Assembly: GCA_964412195.1 (NCBI GenBank)
Contig: CAYPNP010000016.1
Span: 1-64,000 of the forward strand
Direction of reading: 5' to 3'
DNA length: 64,000 nt
Origin: CAYPNP01 sp964412195
GTDB taxonomy: Bacteria; Acidobacteriota; JAAYUB01
Positions within the stretch are counted from its first letter, which is position 1; the number at the start of each line of letters is the position of its first letter. Shown here in pieces: positions 1 through 8,478 of the stretch. A model generated the notes under the pieces. It worked only from the letters and a program-made list of their open reading frames with translations, did not search any database and was not told the origin of the DNA. Made by a program: the position numbers and the translations under genes.

Positions 1-92
1 GATCCGCACGAGGCCGCCAGCGCCAGGGCGAGCGCGGCCGCCGCCAGCCGGTGGGCCCGCTTCCGAATCAGTCTCGCCGATCCACTCGCCAT
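1..92 (-). CDS. Putative lipoprotein, N-terminal fragment (gene runs off the left edge)
   Basis: Reading leftward from an ATG at 92-90, about 30 codons stay open to the window edge. They encode a short basic start (MASGSARLIRKRAHR) followed by an Ala/Leu-rich hydrophobic stretch ending LAASCG, which fits a lipobox with Cys as the lipidated residue. The ribosome binding site is weak (GGGACGG). Only the signal peptide is visible, so no function can be given. A chance open frame is possible because the fragment is short, but the charge-hydrophobic-Cys pattern is typical of a real lipoprotein signal. Confidence 0.4.
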   Translation of the reverse strand, partial: MASGSARLIRKRAHRLAAAALALALAASCG

Positions 93-367
93 GCGCCGTC
101 CCGTGTCCCGCGGGGCTGGGGGTGAACTGGCCGCCGGATGTTCCGGGTGCCGCCCCGATTGTACCGCAGATCGGGCATTCCGGCATCATTCTTGAACGGG
201 GGGCCCCGTTCCGGCGAAAAAACCAGGATGGACGGCCGGGAACTTCCGGGCGGGAGAGGCGTACTAGTCCTCAGGCCGCATCGCCATTGAACCGGCACTC
301 ATCCATTCGATCCGACAGACTGGCGCGTTCGTCCGACCGGCGGCCCGCTACCATCAGGAGGTCCGCG
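93..367. other. Divergent intergenic region
   Basis: This 275-bp stretch separates a leftward putative lipoprotein gene and the rightward serine hydrolase gene, so it should hold two promoters. I see no convincing -35/-10 pair, hairpin or RNA. A long open frame passes through it in phase with the hydrolase, but it has no signal peptide at its start and its composition is unlike the gene body. Confidence 0.4.
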
Positions 368-1843
368 ATGAAAGTCCGACAGATCGCCTGCCTGACCGTC
401 GCCTATCTGGCCATCCTCCTGGGCATCCGGGTGATGACCACCGACGGCGGCGCCCCCGCCCGGGCGGCCACCGTCCTGCCGGACACGGCCGCTGGCAAGC
501 GCGTCGCGGCATACCTGGAGGCGTTCAACGGCGGGGAGGCCCAGATGAAGGAGTTCTTCCAGGCCAATGTGTCGCCAGAATCGCTGGCCCGGCGGCCGGT
601 GGAGGAGCGCCTCCAGTTCTACCGCCAGATGCAGTCCGAGACGGGCGGACTGGCCCTCCGCCAATTGGTCCGCGCGTCGGAGGCCGGCGTCACCATCCTG
701 GTCCAGGCCAAAACCGGCGGCTGGTTCGAGCTGACGTTCCAGTTCGAGCCGGAGCCGCCCCATCGCCTGGAGGGGCTCGGCATCGACGAGGCCGAGCCGC
801 CGGATCCCAACGCCGGCCCAGCGCCCCAGACCGTCGCCGGACTGACCGGGGCGATCGACAAGCTGCTGGACGCGCGGGTCCAGTCCGACGAGTTCTCCGG
901 CGTGGTGCTGGTGGCGCGGGACGGCCGGCCGGTCTACCAGCGCGCCGTGGGGCTGGCCAGCCGGGAGTTCCAGGTCCCCAACAACCTCGACACGAAATTC
1001 AATCTCGGCTCCATCAACAAGATCTTCACCCAGGTCGCCGTGGCCCAGCTGGCCGCCGCCGGCAAGCTCTCGCTGGACGACCCGCTGGGCAAGTTCCTCC
1101 CCGGTTACCCGAATGCGGAGGCCCGGGAGAAAGTCACCGTCCGCCACCTGGTGAACATGGCTTCGGGCATCGGCGACTTTTTCGGCGAAAAATACGAGGC
1201 CACGCCCAAGGACCGCCTCCGGACCATCGCCGACTACCTGCCGCTCTTCGCCGCCGAGCCGCTCCTGTTCCCGCCCGGCTCCCAGCGGCGGTACTCCAAC
1301 GGCGGCTACGTCGTGCTGGGGGCGGTCATCGAAAAGGTCAGCGGGCAATCCTATTACGACTACGTACGGGAGCACGTCTTCCGGCCGGCCGGCATGGACG
1401 ACACGGACTCCTTCGAGGCCGACGTGCCGACGCCCAACCTCGCCTGCGGCTACACGCGCCTCTGGGACGGGCAGGACCGGGACAGCGGGCCGCGGCGCAG
1501 CAACATCTACACCCGCCCGGCGCGCGGCAGCTCGGCCGGCGGCGGCTACTCCAACGCGGATGACTTGCTGCGGTTCTCCCGGGCCCTGTCGGAAAACAAG
1601 CTCCTGCCGGAGGCCTGGACCCGCTGGATGCTGACCGGTCGCGACCCGCAGGCACCCGCCTCCGCGGCGGCGGCCCCGCGGGGCGGCCTCGGCTTCGCCG
1701 GCGGGGCGCCGGGCATCAACGCCATGGTCGAGCTGGACCTGGACGCCGGCTGGACCGCCATCGTGCTGTCCAACTACGATCCGCCGTCGGCCCAGCGCGT
1801 GGCCCGGCGGATCCGCGACTGGCTGGCCGGCCTGCCCCGTTGA
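368..1843 (+). CDS. Serine hydrolase, beta-lactamase/class C (penicillin-binding-like) family, exported
   Basis: This 491-residue protein has a signal anchor at residues 5-22, an N-terminal domain of about 130 residues like the DUF3471-type or SnoaL-like accessory parts seen in this family, and a serine beta-lactamase-like domain from about 165. The catalytic SxxK is S215-I-N-K218 and the YxN is Y309-S-N311. A Gly-rich GFAGGAPG near the end stands where KTG or HxG would be. ATG 368 was chosen because it begins the signal sequence and is preceded by AGGAGG a few bases upstream; the frame is open further upstream but is not protein-like. Such enzymes act in the periplasm on D-amino-acid peptides, esters or amides, and the substrate cannot be told from sequence. 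Downstream neighbours (POT transporter, C45 and M24 enzymes) suggest peptide handling, an inference only. Confidence 0.85.
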   Translation: MKVRQIACLTVAYLAILLGIRVMTTDGGAPARAATVLPDTAAGKRVAAYLEAFNGGEAQMKEFFQANVSPESLARRPVEERLQFYRQMQSETGGLALRQLVRASEAGVTILVQAKTGGWFELTFQFEPEPPHRLEGLGIDEAEPPDPNAGPAPQTVAGLTGAIDKLLDARVQSDEFSGVVLVARDGRPVYQRAVGLASREFQVPNNLDTKFNLGSINKIFTQVAVAQLAAAGKLSLDDPLGKFLPGYPNAEAREKVTVRHLVNMASGIGDFFGEKYEATPKDRLRTIADYLPLFAAEPLLFPPGSQRRYSNGGYVVLGAVIEKVSGQSYYDYVREHVFRPAGMDDTDSFEADVPTPNLACGYTRLWDGQDRDSGPRRSNIYTRPARGSSAGGGYSNADDLLRFSRALSENKLLPEAWTRWMLTGRDPQAPASAAAAPRGGLGFAGGAPGINAMVELDLDAGWTAIVLSNYDPPSAQRVARRIRDWLAGLPR

Positions 1844-1983
1844 GGCCCGCCGCTCCGAAAGCCTCTTGTCCCGATCCGCCTCCGGCCGGTATAATGTGGT
1901 TTTCGCGAGCCTATTCCGCCATCGCTGCTTAGAAATCGCAAGCGGCACCGCCGGCCGATCCCATCCGACCTGCAGGAGGCACC

Positions 1984-3624
1984 GTGTTCCAAGGACACCC
2001 CAAAGGCCTGATCGTGGCATTCTTCTCCAACATGGGGGAACGTTTCGGTTTCTACACCATGATGGCGATCCTCGTCATGTTTCTGCAGGCCAAGTACGGC
2101 CTGGCCCCGGACGAGGCGGGCTGGATCTACAGCGGCTTCTACTTCCTCATCTATGCCCTGGCCCTGCTGGGCGGCTTCATCGCCGACCGCACCCAGAACT
2201 ACAAGGGCACGATCCTGACCGGCATCGTGGTCATGTTCGCGGGCTACGTGCTGATGGCCATCCCCGGCATGGGCCTGCCGTTCGCGGTCCTGGGGCTTTT
2301 CACCATCGCGCTGGGCAACGGCCTGTTCAAGGGCAACCTCCAGGCGCTGGTGGGCCAGATGTACGACGCCCCCGCCTACAGCAAGCTGCGCGATTCGGCG
2401 TACAGCCTCTTCTACATGGGCATCAACATCGGCGCCGTGTTCGCGCCCAACGCCGCGCGGTACATCCGCACGTGGTACCTCGGGACGAAGGGGTTCGGCT
2501 ACGATGCCGACCTGCCGTCGCTGTGCCACCAGCTGCTGGCCGGCAAGCTGGCCGAAACCGGAGCCCTGCAACAACTGGCCGACCAGGTCTCGGGCAAGCC
2601 GGTGGCGGACCTGGCCGCCTTCGCCCGGAGCTACCTGGACGTGTTCGCCACCGGCTACAACTACGCCTTTGCCATCGCCGCCGGGGCCATGCTGGTGTCG
2701 CTGGCCACCTACGTCCTGTTCAAGCGGCACCTGCCCGACCGGCGCCAGCAGGTGGCCGCCGGGACGGCCAAGCTGGAGATACCCTGGGCCGAGGAGAAGA
2801 AGCGGCTGGTCGCCCTCGGCCTGGTCTTCCTCGTGGTCATCTTCTTCTGGATGTCCTTCCACCAGAACGGCCTCACCCTGACCTACTTCGCCCGCGATTA
2901 CACGGTCAAGGCGGTCGGCGCGCCGACCTATTTCATCTTCGACATCCGCGGCCTGCTCCTGCTGGCCGGCGGGATCATCGGCCTGGTGTTCCTGCTGGGC
3001 AGGTCTTCGCCGGCGGGGCGGCGGGCCCTGGGCGCGGCCATGGCCGCCGGCGCGGCCGCGCTGGGCTGGCTGCTGTACCGCACCTACGCGCCGAGCAACC
3101 TGGTGGAGCCGGAGATCTTCCAACAGTTCAACCCCTACTTCGTGGTCTTCCTCACGCCGGTGGTGGTGGGCTTCTTCGCCTGGCTCCGGGCGCGGGGCAA
3201 GGAGCCGTCCACGCCGCGCAAGATCGGCGTCGGCATGGTGCTGGCGTCCATCGGCTTCATCATCATGGTGGCCAGCTCGGTGAGCCTGCTGTCGCCGGCG
3301 GAGCTGGCCGGCGCGCCGTCGCCCGACCGCGTGTCGCCGTACTGGTTGATCTCCACCTACCTGGTCCTGACGATCGCCGAACTGTTCCTGAGCCCCATGG
3401 GGCTGTCGTTCGTGTCGAAGGTGGCGCCGCCACGCTTCCAGGGCCTGATGCAGGGCGGGTGGCTCGGGGCCACGGCGCTGGGCAACCAGCTCCTGTTCGT
3501 GGGCTCGTCCATGTGGGTGGTGTTCTCGCTCTGGCAGGTCTGGGCGGTGTTCGTGGTCTGCTGCCTGATCTCGGCCGCGTTCATCTTCACCATCCTGAAG
3601 CGGCTGGAGGCGGCCACGTCGTAG
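1984..3624 (+). CDS. POT-family (proton-dependent oligopeptide) MFS transporter
   Basis: This 546-residue inner-membrane protein has about 12-14 hydrophobic segments and the POT signature region NMGERFGFY at residues 16-24. The family normally uses proton symport to take up di- and tripeptides. The start is GTG 1984, with AGGAGG ideally spaced upstream. In the helix-1 motif ExxERFxYY, which is important for proton coupling, the first Glu is Asn16 here while the second Glu and Arg are kept (E19, R20). This may mean altered coupling. A later hydrophobic insert (about residues 310-370) resembles the extra HA/HB helices of bacterial POTs. A terminator follows at 3649. Peptide transport is the best guess; nitrate- or glycoside-like substrates of distant relatives cannot be excluded. 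Confidence 0.85.
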   Translation: MFQGHPKGLIVAFFSNMGERFGFYTMMAILVMFLQAKYGLAPDEAGWIYSGFYFLIYALALLGGFIADRTQNYKGTILTGIVVMFAGYVLMAIPGMGLPFAVLGLFTIALGNGLFKGNLQALVGQMYDAPAYSKLRDSAYSLFYMGINIGAVFAPNAARYIRTWYLGTKGFGYDADLPSLCHQLLAGKLAETGALQQLADQVSGKPVADLAAFARSYLDVFATGYNYAFAIAAGAMLVSLATYVLFKRHLPDRRQQVAAGTAKLEIPWAEEKKRLVALGLVFLVVIFFWMSFHQNGLTLTYFARDYTVKAVGAPTYFIFDIRGLLLLAGGIIGLVFLLGRSSPAGRRALGAAMAAGAAALGWLLYRTYAPSNLVEPEIFQQFNPYFVVFLTPVVVGFFAWLRARGKEPSTPRKIGVGMVLASIGFIIMVASSVSLLSPAELAGAPSPDRVSPYWLISTYLVLTIAELFLSPMGLSFVSKVAPPRFQGLMQGGWLGATALGNQLLFVGSSMWVVFSLWQVWAVFVVCCLISAAFIFTILKRLEAATS

Positions 3625-3648
3625 CTCGTCAGGAATCGCTTGCAATCG

Positions 3649-3678
3649 ATCCCGCCGGCCTCGGACGGGATTTTTTTT
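3649..3678 (+). terminator. Rho-independent terminator of the POT transporter gene
   Basis: ATCCCG at 3649-3654 pairs with CGGGAT at 3666-3671. The interior CCGGCCTCGG can extend the stem, and a run of eight T follows (3671-3678). It begins 24 bp after the stop codon. Confidence 0.75.
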
Positions 3679-3730
3679 CGAGGTTCGGGTTTGTTCTCTG
3701 CTTGCTTACACGGAACTAGCGTGCCGTTCT

Positions 3731-3772
3731 CATCGGGGTCGGTATCAGCGTCGGTATCGGCATCGATTCACC
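3731..3772. repeat. Short word array (CGGTATCGGCATCG type)
   Basis: Degenerate 6-bp iterations such as TCGGTATC, AGCGTCGG and TATCGGCATCG sit between two convergent genes. They resemble in style, but not in sequence, the other intergenic word arrays in this window. Confidence 0.45.
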
Positions 3773-3862
3773 GGTCGACCTCGATCCCGAATCATGGGGG
3801 TAACATCCCGGCCCAAAGGGATGGACTGGTTGAGCCGGGGCGCAGCCGCCGCCCGCGAAGGA

Positions 3863-5122
3863 TTATCTGCTCTCCGGATCGAAATGATTGCTTAGGTCCA
3901 CTTCCGTCCAGTCGTGGCGCTCCGGGACTCTGAACCATATTTTCAGGTCCGCCGGCACGACGACCATCTGGTAGCTGGTGTATGTGGGGAAGAACGGCCC
4001 GCCCTCCGAAGTCGGCGTGCTCATGATCTGCATCATCCGCTGGGGCGTGATGGCACCTTTGAACCTGGAGTTCATCGCCAACAGGTTAGACAGCCGCAGG
4101 ATGCTCTGGCCGGTGTCGGCGGGACTTCCCGGCGGGGGCAATTCCAATCCCCACGACGGATCGATGAAGTCGTTGGTGGCCACCAGGGATTCGTGGTCAG
4201 ACGGCGCACGCCTCCTGTACTTGCCCGGAATCCACTCGTAGGAAAATGCTTCCTTCTTGTCGGCCACATTGATGATGCAGCCGATGGTGGTGCGGGCCGA
4301 CGCGAAGCGCTGATCCAATTCCGCGGTGTTGGCAGCGCGTTGGACCAGTTGGAAAAGCTCCAGGTAGGTGTCAATTTTTTTCGCGCCGTCCGCGGTGTTC
4401 GAAGGTCCATGCCGGGCCTGCCAGCGCGCATAAGGGACATCGCCGTTATTCAATTCGAGGAACAGACCCGCCCGGTTGAAACCGGAGGTCAGATACACCG
4501 ACCCCACGTATCCCACCGTGGCGACAGGCAGGCTCCCATCATCGGGGTTATGAACCACAATTTCCGTGTACGCGTTGAGTACCTTGCTTAAGTCCATATT
4601 CCGCCCGGCGATCACCTTGGCGTCGGACGTGTAGCCCCCCCACACGGCGTTGAACGAACAGCCCCCCGGCGCCGGCGAGTCTGACGTGAGAACATGAAAC
4701 AGTTGGATATAACTGCACACAAGATACGCGCGGTCCCCAAGACCCGACGTTTCCGCGATGCCCCGCATCATCTCGTCATACTGGGGATACGCCGCGTAGA
4801 CCGCCTGCAGTTCCTTTTCGCGCATCGCCAAATCTTTTGCGGCAGATACAAGCTTGGGATTATTCATCATCAGCTTGTGGATATCGTTCAGGGCCTCCTT
4901 GCGCATCACGCCATACTGCCGGCCCATTTCCCGATAGTTCCCATGCAATTCGACCACATGCAGCGAACCGTATCGATACAGCTTCCCCTCGCCGCAGGTG
5001 CCGATCAATTGCCCGGAGCCGCCGCGACTGTTGCCTGCCGGATCAGCCGCGTCCACAGTTTTCACGAAACCAACGGCCAACAACATGCCCAAACAGAGAA
5101 GTGGCACTTTCATCCATCTCAT
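3863..5122 (-). CDS. C45-like autoproteolytic acyltransferase/hydrolase, exported
   Basis: This 419-residue protein has a signal peptide (residues 1-25, cleavage near VDA-AD). The body matches the acyl-CoA:6-aminopenicillanate acyltransferase / choloylglycine-hydrolase-like NTN fold. The likely nucleophile is Cys155 in GGCSFNAVWGG, followed by GRNMDLS, a pattern common in this family, where the Cys can be exposed by self-cleavage. Family members hydrolyse or transfer acyl amides; the substrate here is unknown. ATG 5122 has GAGG seven bases upstream; an internal ATG three codons on has no better site. It is convergent with the POT gene. The Cys sits behind a roughly 130-residue extracellular region, so if self-processing occurs it would release an N-terminal pro-segment. 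Confidence 0.8.
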   Translation of the reverse strand: MRWMKVPLLCLGMLLAVGFVKTVDAADPAGNSRGGSGQLIGTCGEGKLYRYGSLHVVELHGNYREMGRQYGVMRKEALNDIHKLMMNNPKLVSAAKDLAMREKELQAVYAAYPQYDEMMRGIAETSGLGDRAYLVCSYIQLFHVLTSDSPAPGGCSFNAVWGGYTSDAKVIAGRNMDLSKVLNAYTEIVVHNPDDGSLPVATVGYVGSVYLTSGFNRAGLFLELNNGDVPYARWQARHGPSNTADGAKKIDTYLELFQLVQRAANTAELDQRFASARTTIGCIINVADKKEAFSYEWIPGKYRRRAPSDHESLVATNDFIDPSWGLELPPPGSPADTGQSILRLSNLLAMNSRFKGAITPQRMMQIMSTPTSEGGPFFPTYTSYQMVVVPADLKIWFRVPERHDWTEVDLSNHFDPESR

Positions 5123-5716
5123 ATTGACACCCTCATCCTGATGATGGCTTCAAGGTGAAATGATCTGGTGTGATCCCAAGTTGATCCAGCGGTCCCGTGG
5201 ATAATCCAACAAACGCTCGGTGCTCATCACGTCCAACGTTCACTGACTGGGCGGTCGGGTTGCTTCGAGCCGAGTGTATCGCAGAACGGACGAGTATTGA
5301 AGCGGAATCTCGGGAACCGATGGGCCCGGGCAGAGGGATTTCACCCGGAATCGGCCAGGCAGTCTGACCCGCGGGTGATTCACCGGGCGAATGCGGAAAG
5401 ACCGTCAGAGCCCGGTTCCACTGGATTGCCCGCCCGAAGGATCACTCGGGGATCTTCCGGCCCCCAATGTCCCGCCGGCCCGGCCGCCGGCGGTGCCTTC
5501 GAAACAGGAATGAATCCGCGCTGGTACACCGCGGCTCCCGGCCGTGGGACGGTTAGCCGGAGTGACGAAAACAGAGGATTGGTGTGGTGTGGCATCATCT
5601 TCCCGTGTCGAGGCCGTCATGGGCTCCGCGTGTCGATACGGGCTGCGTTCGCCGTTTCGCCCCACCGCCGCTTCGACGATTCGTTCTCCCCGTCCGCGCG
5701 TCTCCGCGTCGACGGA
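5123..5716. other. 594-bp non-coding gap
   Basis: This lies between the C45-like gene, which should have its promoter here reading left, and the 3' end of the M24 gene. Open frames on both strands are antisense-type high-GC frames without ribosome binding sites. A 22-bp word at 5649-5670 recurs at 7164-7185, on the other side of the M24 gene. Nothing else recognisable. Confidence 0.4.
5649..5670. repeat. 22-bp direct repeat, copy 1
   Basis: The sequence TCGCCGTTTCGCC followed by CCACCGCCG occurs here and, identically, at 7164-7185. The two copies lie just downstream and just upstream of the M24 peptidase-like gene. A diverged continuation (CCGTTTCACCGTTTCGG) follows copy 2. Confidence 0.7.
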
Positions 5717-7120
5717 TCACTCGGCGGGACTGGGCACCACCAGGTGGAACTTCTCCTGGCGCGGCAGCACCCAGCGGATGCCGTCGGCGCCCAGGGCGGC
5801 GTCCTCCTCCAGCATCATGCGGACTTCCTGGCCGTCCCACTCCGGCACCTTCGTGGCGGCGTACAGCTCGATGGACCACCACGTGTCGGGCAGGACCACC
5901 CGGTCGCCCGCCCCCGGCACCGGCTCCTGCCGGTCCCACCGGCCGATCAGCGGGCCCGCGCCGTGGCCGTGGTCCCCCACGGGGTGGCAGTAGACGGCGC
6001 CGGTGAGCTCCGCCTCCTTCATCGCCGCCAGCGCGTCGGCCAGCACCTCGTTGCCAGTCCGGCCCGGGCGCGTCCGCGCCAGGACGATGTCCTGCAGCCG
6101 GTTGCCGTCGGCCAGGGCCTGCCGCAGGCCCGCCGGGGCATCCGCCTCGCCCGGCCGCAGCACGTAGCCCATGTGCTGCGTGTCGGTGGCCAGCCCGATC
6201 GCCGTCAGGCCCAGGTCCACGTGGATGACGTCCCCCGGCTCGATGACCATCTCGGTGTCGTCGGGCGGCTTGAACTCGCCGCCCTGACCCCGGCGCTGCA
6301 CGTCCACGGTGGGGTGGAACCAGACGCCGACGCCCCGCCGCTGCGCCTCCTGCCGGAGCCACCAGACCACGTCGGTCGTGGTCGTCCGGCCCGGCTGGAT
6401 CACCTCGGCCGAGAACGCCCGCCCGATGAGGTCGTGGGCGAGCGTCATCAGCTGGCGGTAGGCGGGCAGCATTTCGGGGACGCGGATCGAGAGGTACTCC
6501 AGCGGGAGGTTTTCGGCCCGGACCAGGCGGGCCGTCCACTTCGGCCCCAGGGCGTCTTCCAGCGCCTCGCGGTCACCGGCCGAAAGGCCGTCCGCCAGCG
6601 GCGCCCCGCGGGAGATGTCCACGGCGATGGTCGCCGGCTGGCGCTCCTCCAGCAGCTTCCGCAGGAGCTCCGCCTGGAGGCGCTCTCGTGGGACCGCCTT
6701 GGCCAGCTCGGCGTCTTTGTACGGAGTGTACAGCCCGCCACTGTCGCTGCCGCCCAGCACCAGCCGCTCCACGCCCGCCGCTCCCCGGTCGAAGAACACC
6801 AGGATGGACCGGCGGTGGGCCGACAGCTCGGTGGGGGCCACCAGCGAGAAGAACACCGGGTCCTCGTTGTACTCGCCGGAGACGACCAGCCACATCGCCA
6901 CCCCCTGCCGCCGCATCACCGCCGGCAGCACCTTCTCGAGCCGCAACCGCAGCCACTCCTGGCGTAGCGCGGCCTGCTCCCGCAGCGTGGGGAGGGAAGG
7001 CGCCGCTTCCGCCGCCACAGGTTTCGTCGGCACCGCCCAATCCTCCGGAGCACCCCAGATCCCCGCCGCCCCCGCCAGAGCGCAGCCCGCACCCATCCAG
7101 AACCGTCGGAAACGCATCAT
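5717..7120 (-). CDS. M24-family metallopeptidase (Xaa-Pro aminopeptidase-like), exported
   Basis: This 467-residue protein starts with a signal sequence (MMRFRRFWMGAGCALAGAAG). It has a creatinase-like N-terminal domain (about 45-240) and a pita-bread C-terminal domain. The five metal ligands of the family are visible in order: Asp in HVDLGL, Asp in ATDTQHMGY, His in GDHGHGAGP, Glu in SIELYA and Glu in MMLEEDAAL. Activity as a di-metal aminopeptidase cleaving Xaa-Pro bonds is plausible; location would be periplasmic. The start is ATG 7120, with GGAGG eight bases upstream; the frame stays open far upstream but overlaps the neighbouring gene. The DUF1028-TPR gene lies 101 bp upstream on the same strand, so the two may be co-transcribed. 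Confidence 0.85.
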   Translation of the reverse strand: MMRFRRFWMGAGCALAGAAGIWGAPEDWAVPTKPVAAEAAPSLPTLREQAALRQEWLRLRLEKVLPAVMRRQGVAMWLVVSGEYNEDPVFFSLVAPTELSAHRRSILVFFDRGAAGVERLVLGGSDSGGLYTPYKDAELAKAVPRERLQAELLRKLLEERQPATIAVDISRGAPLADGLSAGDREALEDALGPKWTARLVRAENLPLEYLSIRVPEMLPAYRQLMTLAHDLIGRAFSAEVIQPGRTTTTDVVWWLRQEAQRRGVGVWFHPTVDVQRRGQGGEFKPPDDTEMVIEPGDVIHVDLGLTAIGLATDTQHMGYVLRPGEADAPAGLRQALADGNRLQDIVLARTRPGRTGNEVLADALAAMKEAELTGAVYCHPVGDHGHGAGPLIGRWDRQEPVPGAGDRVVLPDTWWSIELYAATKVPEWDGQEVRMMLEEDAALGADGIRWVLPRQEKFHLVVPSPAE

Positions 7121-7163
7121 CGGAATCGCCTCCATCGGATATGAAGACATCGCCGGCACCGCC

Positions 7164-7185
7164 TCGCCGTTTCGCCCCACCGCCG
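7164..7185. repeat. 22-bp direct repeat, copy 2
   Basis: Identical to 5649-5670. It lies in the 101-bp gap between the DUF1028 gene and the M24 gene. Confidence 0.7.
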
Positions 7186-7221
7186 TTTCACCGTTTCGGT
7201 GGATCGCGATCCGGCGCCGGC

Positions 7222-8274
7222 TCACTCGCGGACCAGCGCCTTGTACGCCGGGTCGCCCTTCAGCGCGGCCAGGTCGGAGTCCCCGGCCGCCTGCTTCTTG
7301 AGCTTGGGATTGATGGCCAAAGCGCCCTTCAAGGCCTCGAGGGACTCGGCCCGCTTCCCCGCCGCCAGCCGGATCACCGCCAGGTCGTAGAGCACCTCGG
7401 GATTCTCGGGCGCCAGCCGCGCGGCGTGCTCCATGAAAGGGATCGCCTCGGCCGGCTTCTTCCGGGTGAACAGGGTCCAGGCCTCGTTCCAGGCGTAGTT
7501 CATCTGGGCGTAGTTCAGCAGCCGGCCCAGCTCCTTGAAGGGGTCGGGATGGTCGTCCACCCGGATGTCGATGGCCCGGTCGGTGTAGCCGCCGTAGCCA
7601 GCGCCTTCCTTGACCACCAGGATGGCCGCCGACTGCCGGCCGCGGGAGTCCCCGCCCTGGGCATCGCCGGCGCACAGGGCGGCGTAGATCCGGTCGGCCA
7701 GGGTGCCCTGGGTTTCGAGGAAGGTTTTCTCCAGGGCGGCCACCACCGTCTCGCCGGTCAGGATGTTGCCCTGCACGGCGTAGTTCGGCCCGTGCCGCCC
7801 GCCGGCCCAGGGGACGCAGCCGCTGCCGGTGTAGGTGGCCGAAGCGCCGTCGGCGGCCACGATGCCGATCTGCCGCCGGTTCGGGTTGTCGTCGCCCCGC
7901 AGCAGCACTTTCAGGGTCTCCTCGGGCGTGAGCCCCGCCGCCAGCAGGTCCAGCCCGCGCGGCCCGAAGGTGGTGTTCATGAAGGACTGGGTGGCCACCG
8001 CGCCGACGCCGGCCTTCGCCCACGGCACGACCGCGCCCACGGCGAAGAAGCGCGAGGCCACGCCCACACCCATCTCGCCGGTGGCCGGGTCGCGCGCTAC
8101 GATGGAGAACGTGCTGACCACCGTCTGGGAGCCGTCGACCGGTGACGGGTGGCCGGTGACCGATGCCCCCTGGAGGGGAACGAGCAGGGCGGCCAGATGG
8201 AGAGCGGCGGCAGCGATGATGATCCACAAAGTTCGGCCGGAAGCGGCCGGATTTCGGGCGGCTCGAGGATTCAT
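7222..8274 (-). CDS. DUF1028 family protein with C-terminal TPR repeats, exported
   Basis: The 350-residue product has a signal/anchor segment (residues 17-35), a DUF1028 domain (about 50-260; TFSIVARDPATGEMGVGVAS, ATQSFMNTTFGPRGL) and a TPR-like helical tail (about 265-350; AARLAPENPEVLYDLAVI). DUF1028 proteins are predicted NTN-hydrolase-like proteins found beside peptidase and amidohydrolase genes; their activity is not established to my knowledge. ATG 8274 is preceded by GGAGG with ideal spacing. It is divergent from the ECF sigma gene and upstream of the M24 gene on the same strand, consistent with a role in peptide or amide breakdown outside the cytoplasm. Confidence 0.85.
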   Translation of the reverse strand: MNPRAARNPAASGRTLWIIIAAAALHLAALLVPLQGASVTGHPSPVDGSQTVVSTFSIVARDPATGEMGVGVASRFFAVGAVVPWAKAGVGAVATQSFMNTTFGPRGLDLLAAGLTPEETLKVLLRGDDNPNRRQIGIVAADGASATYTGSGCVPWAGGRHGPNYAVQGNILTGETVVAALEKTFLETQGTLADRIYAALCAGDAQGGDSRGRQSAAILVVKEGAGYGGYTDRAIDIRVDDHPDPFKELGRLLNYAQMNYAWNEAWTLFTRKKPAEAIPFMEHAARLAPENPEVLYDLAVIRLAAGKRAESLEALKGALAINPKLKKQAAGDSDLAALKGDPAYKALVRE

Positions 8275-8478
8275 GGGCACCTCCCGCGGGTTGGGGCGTG
8301 CAACCGGCCGTTGAGCGGCGGCGCCGGGGGCAGTGTACCACAATCCGCTTCGGCGAAGAGCGGTTCGTCGGCATCCCAATAGCTGCAGAGCAGTTTCCTT
8401 GGCCCAGTTTTCCGGGATGGAGCGATAATTGTCTCCACGTTTTCCCGCCCCGGCGCGTAATAGCAGGATGAAGGAGCG

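Noticed and set aside
5717..8374. A single 885-codon gene joining the M24 and upstream regions
   Set aside because: The upstream part of the frame is a shadow of the DUF1028 gene; the signal peptide and ribosome site fix the M24 start at 7120.
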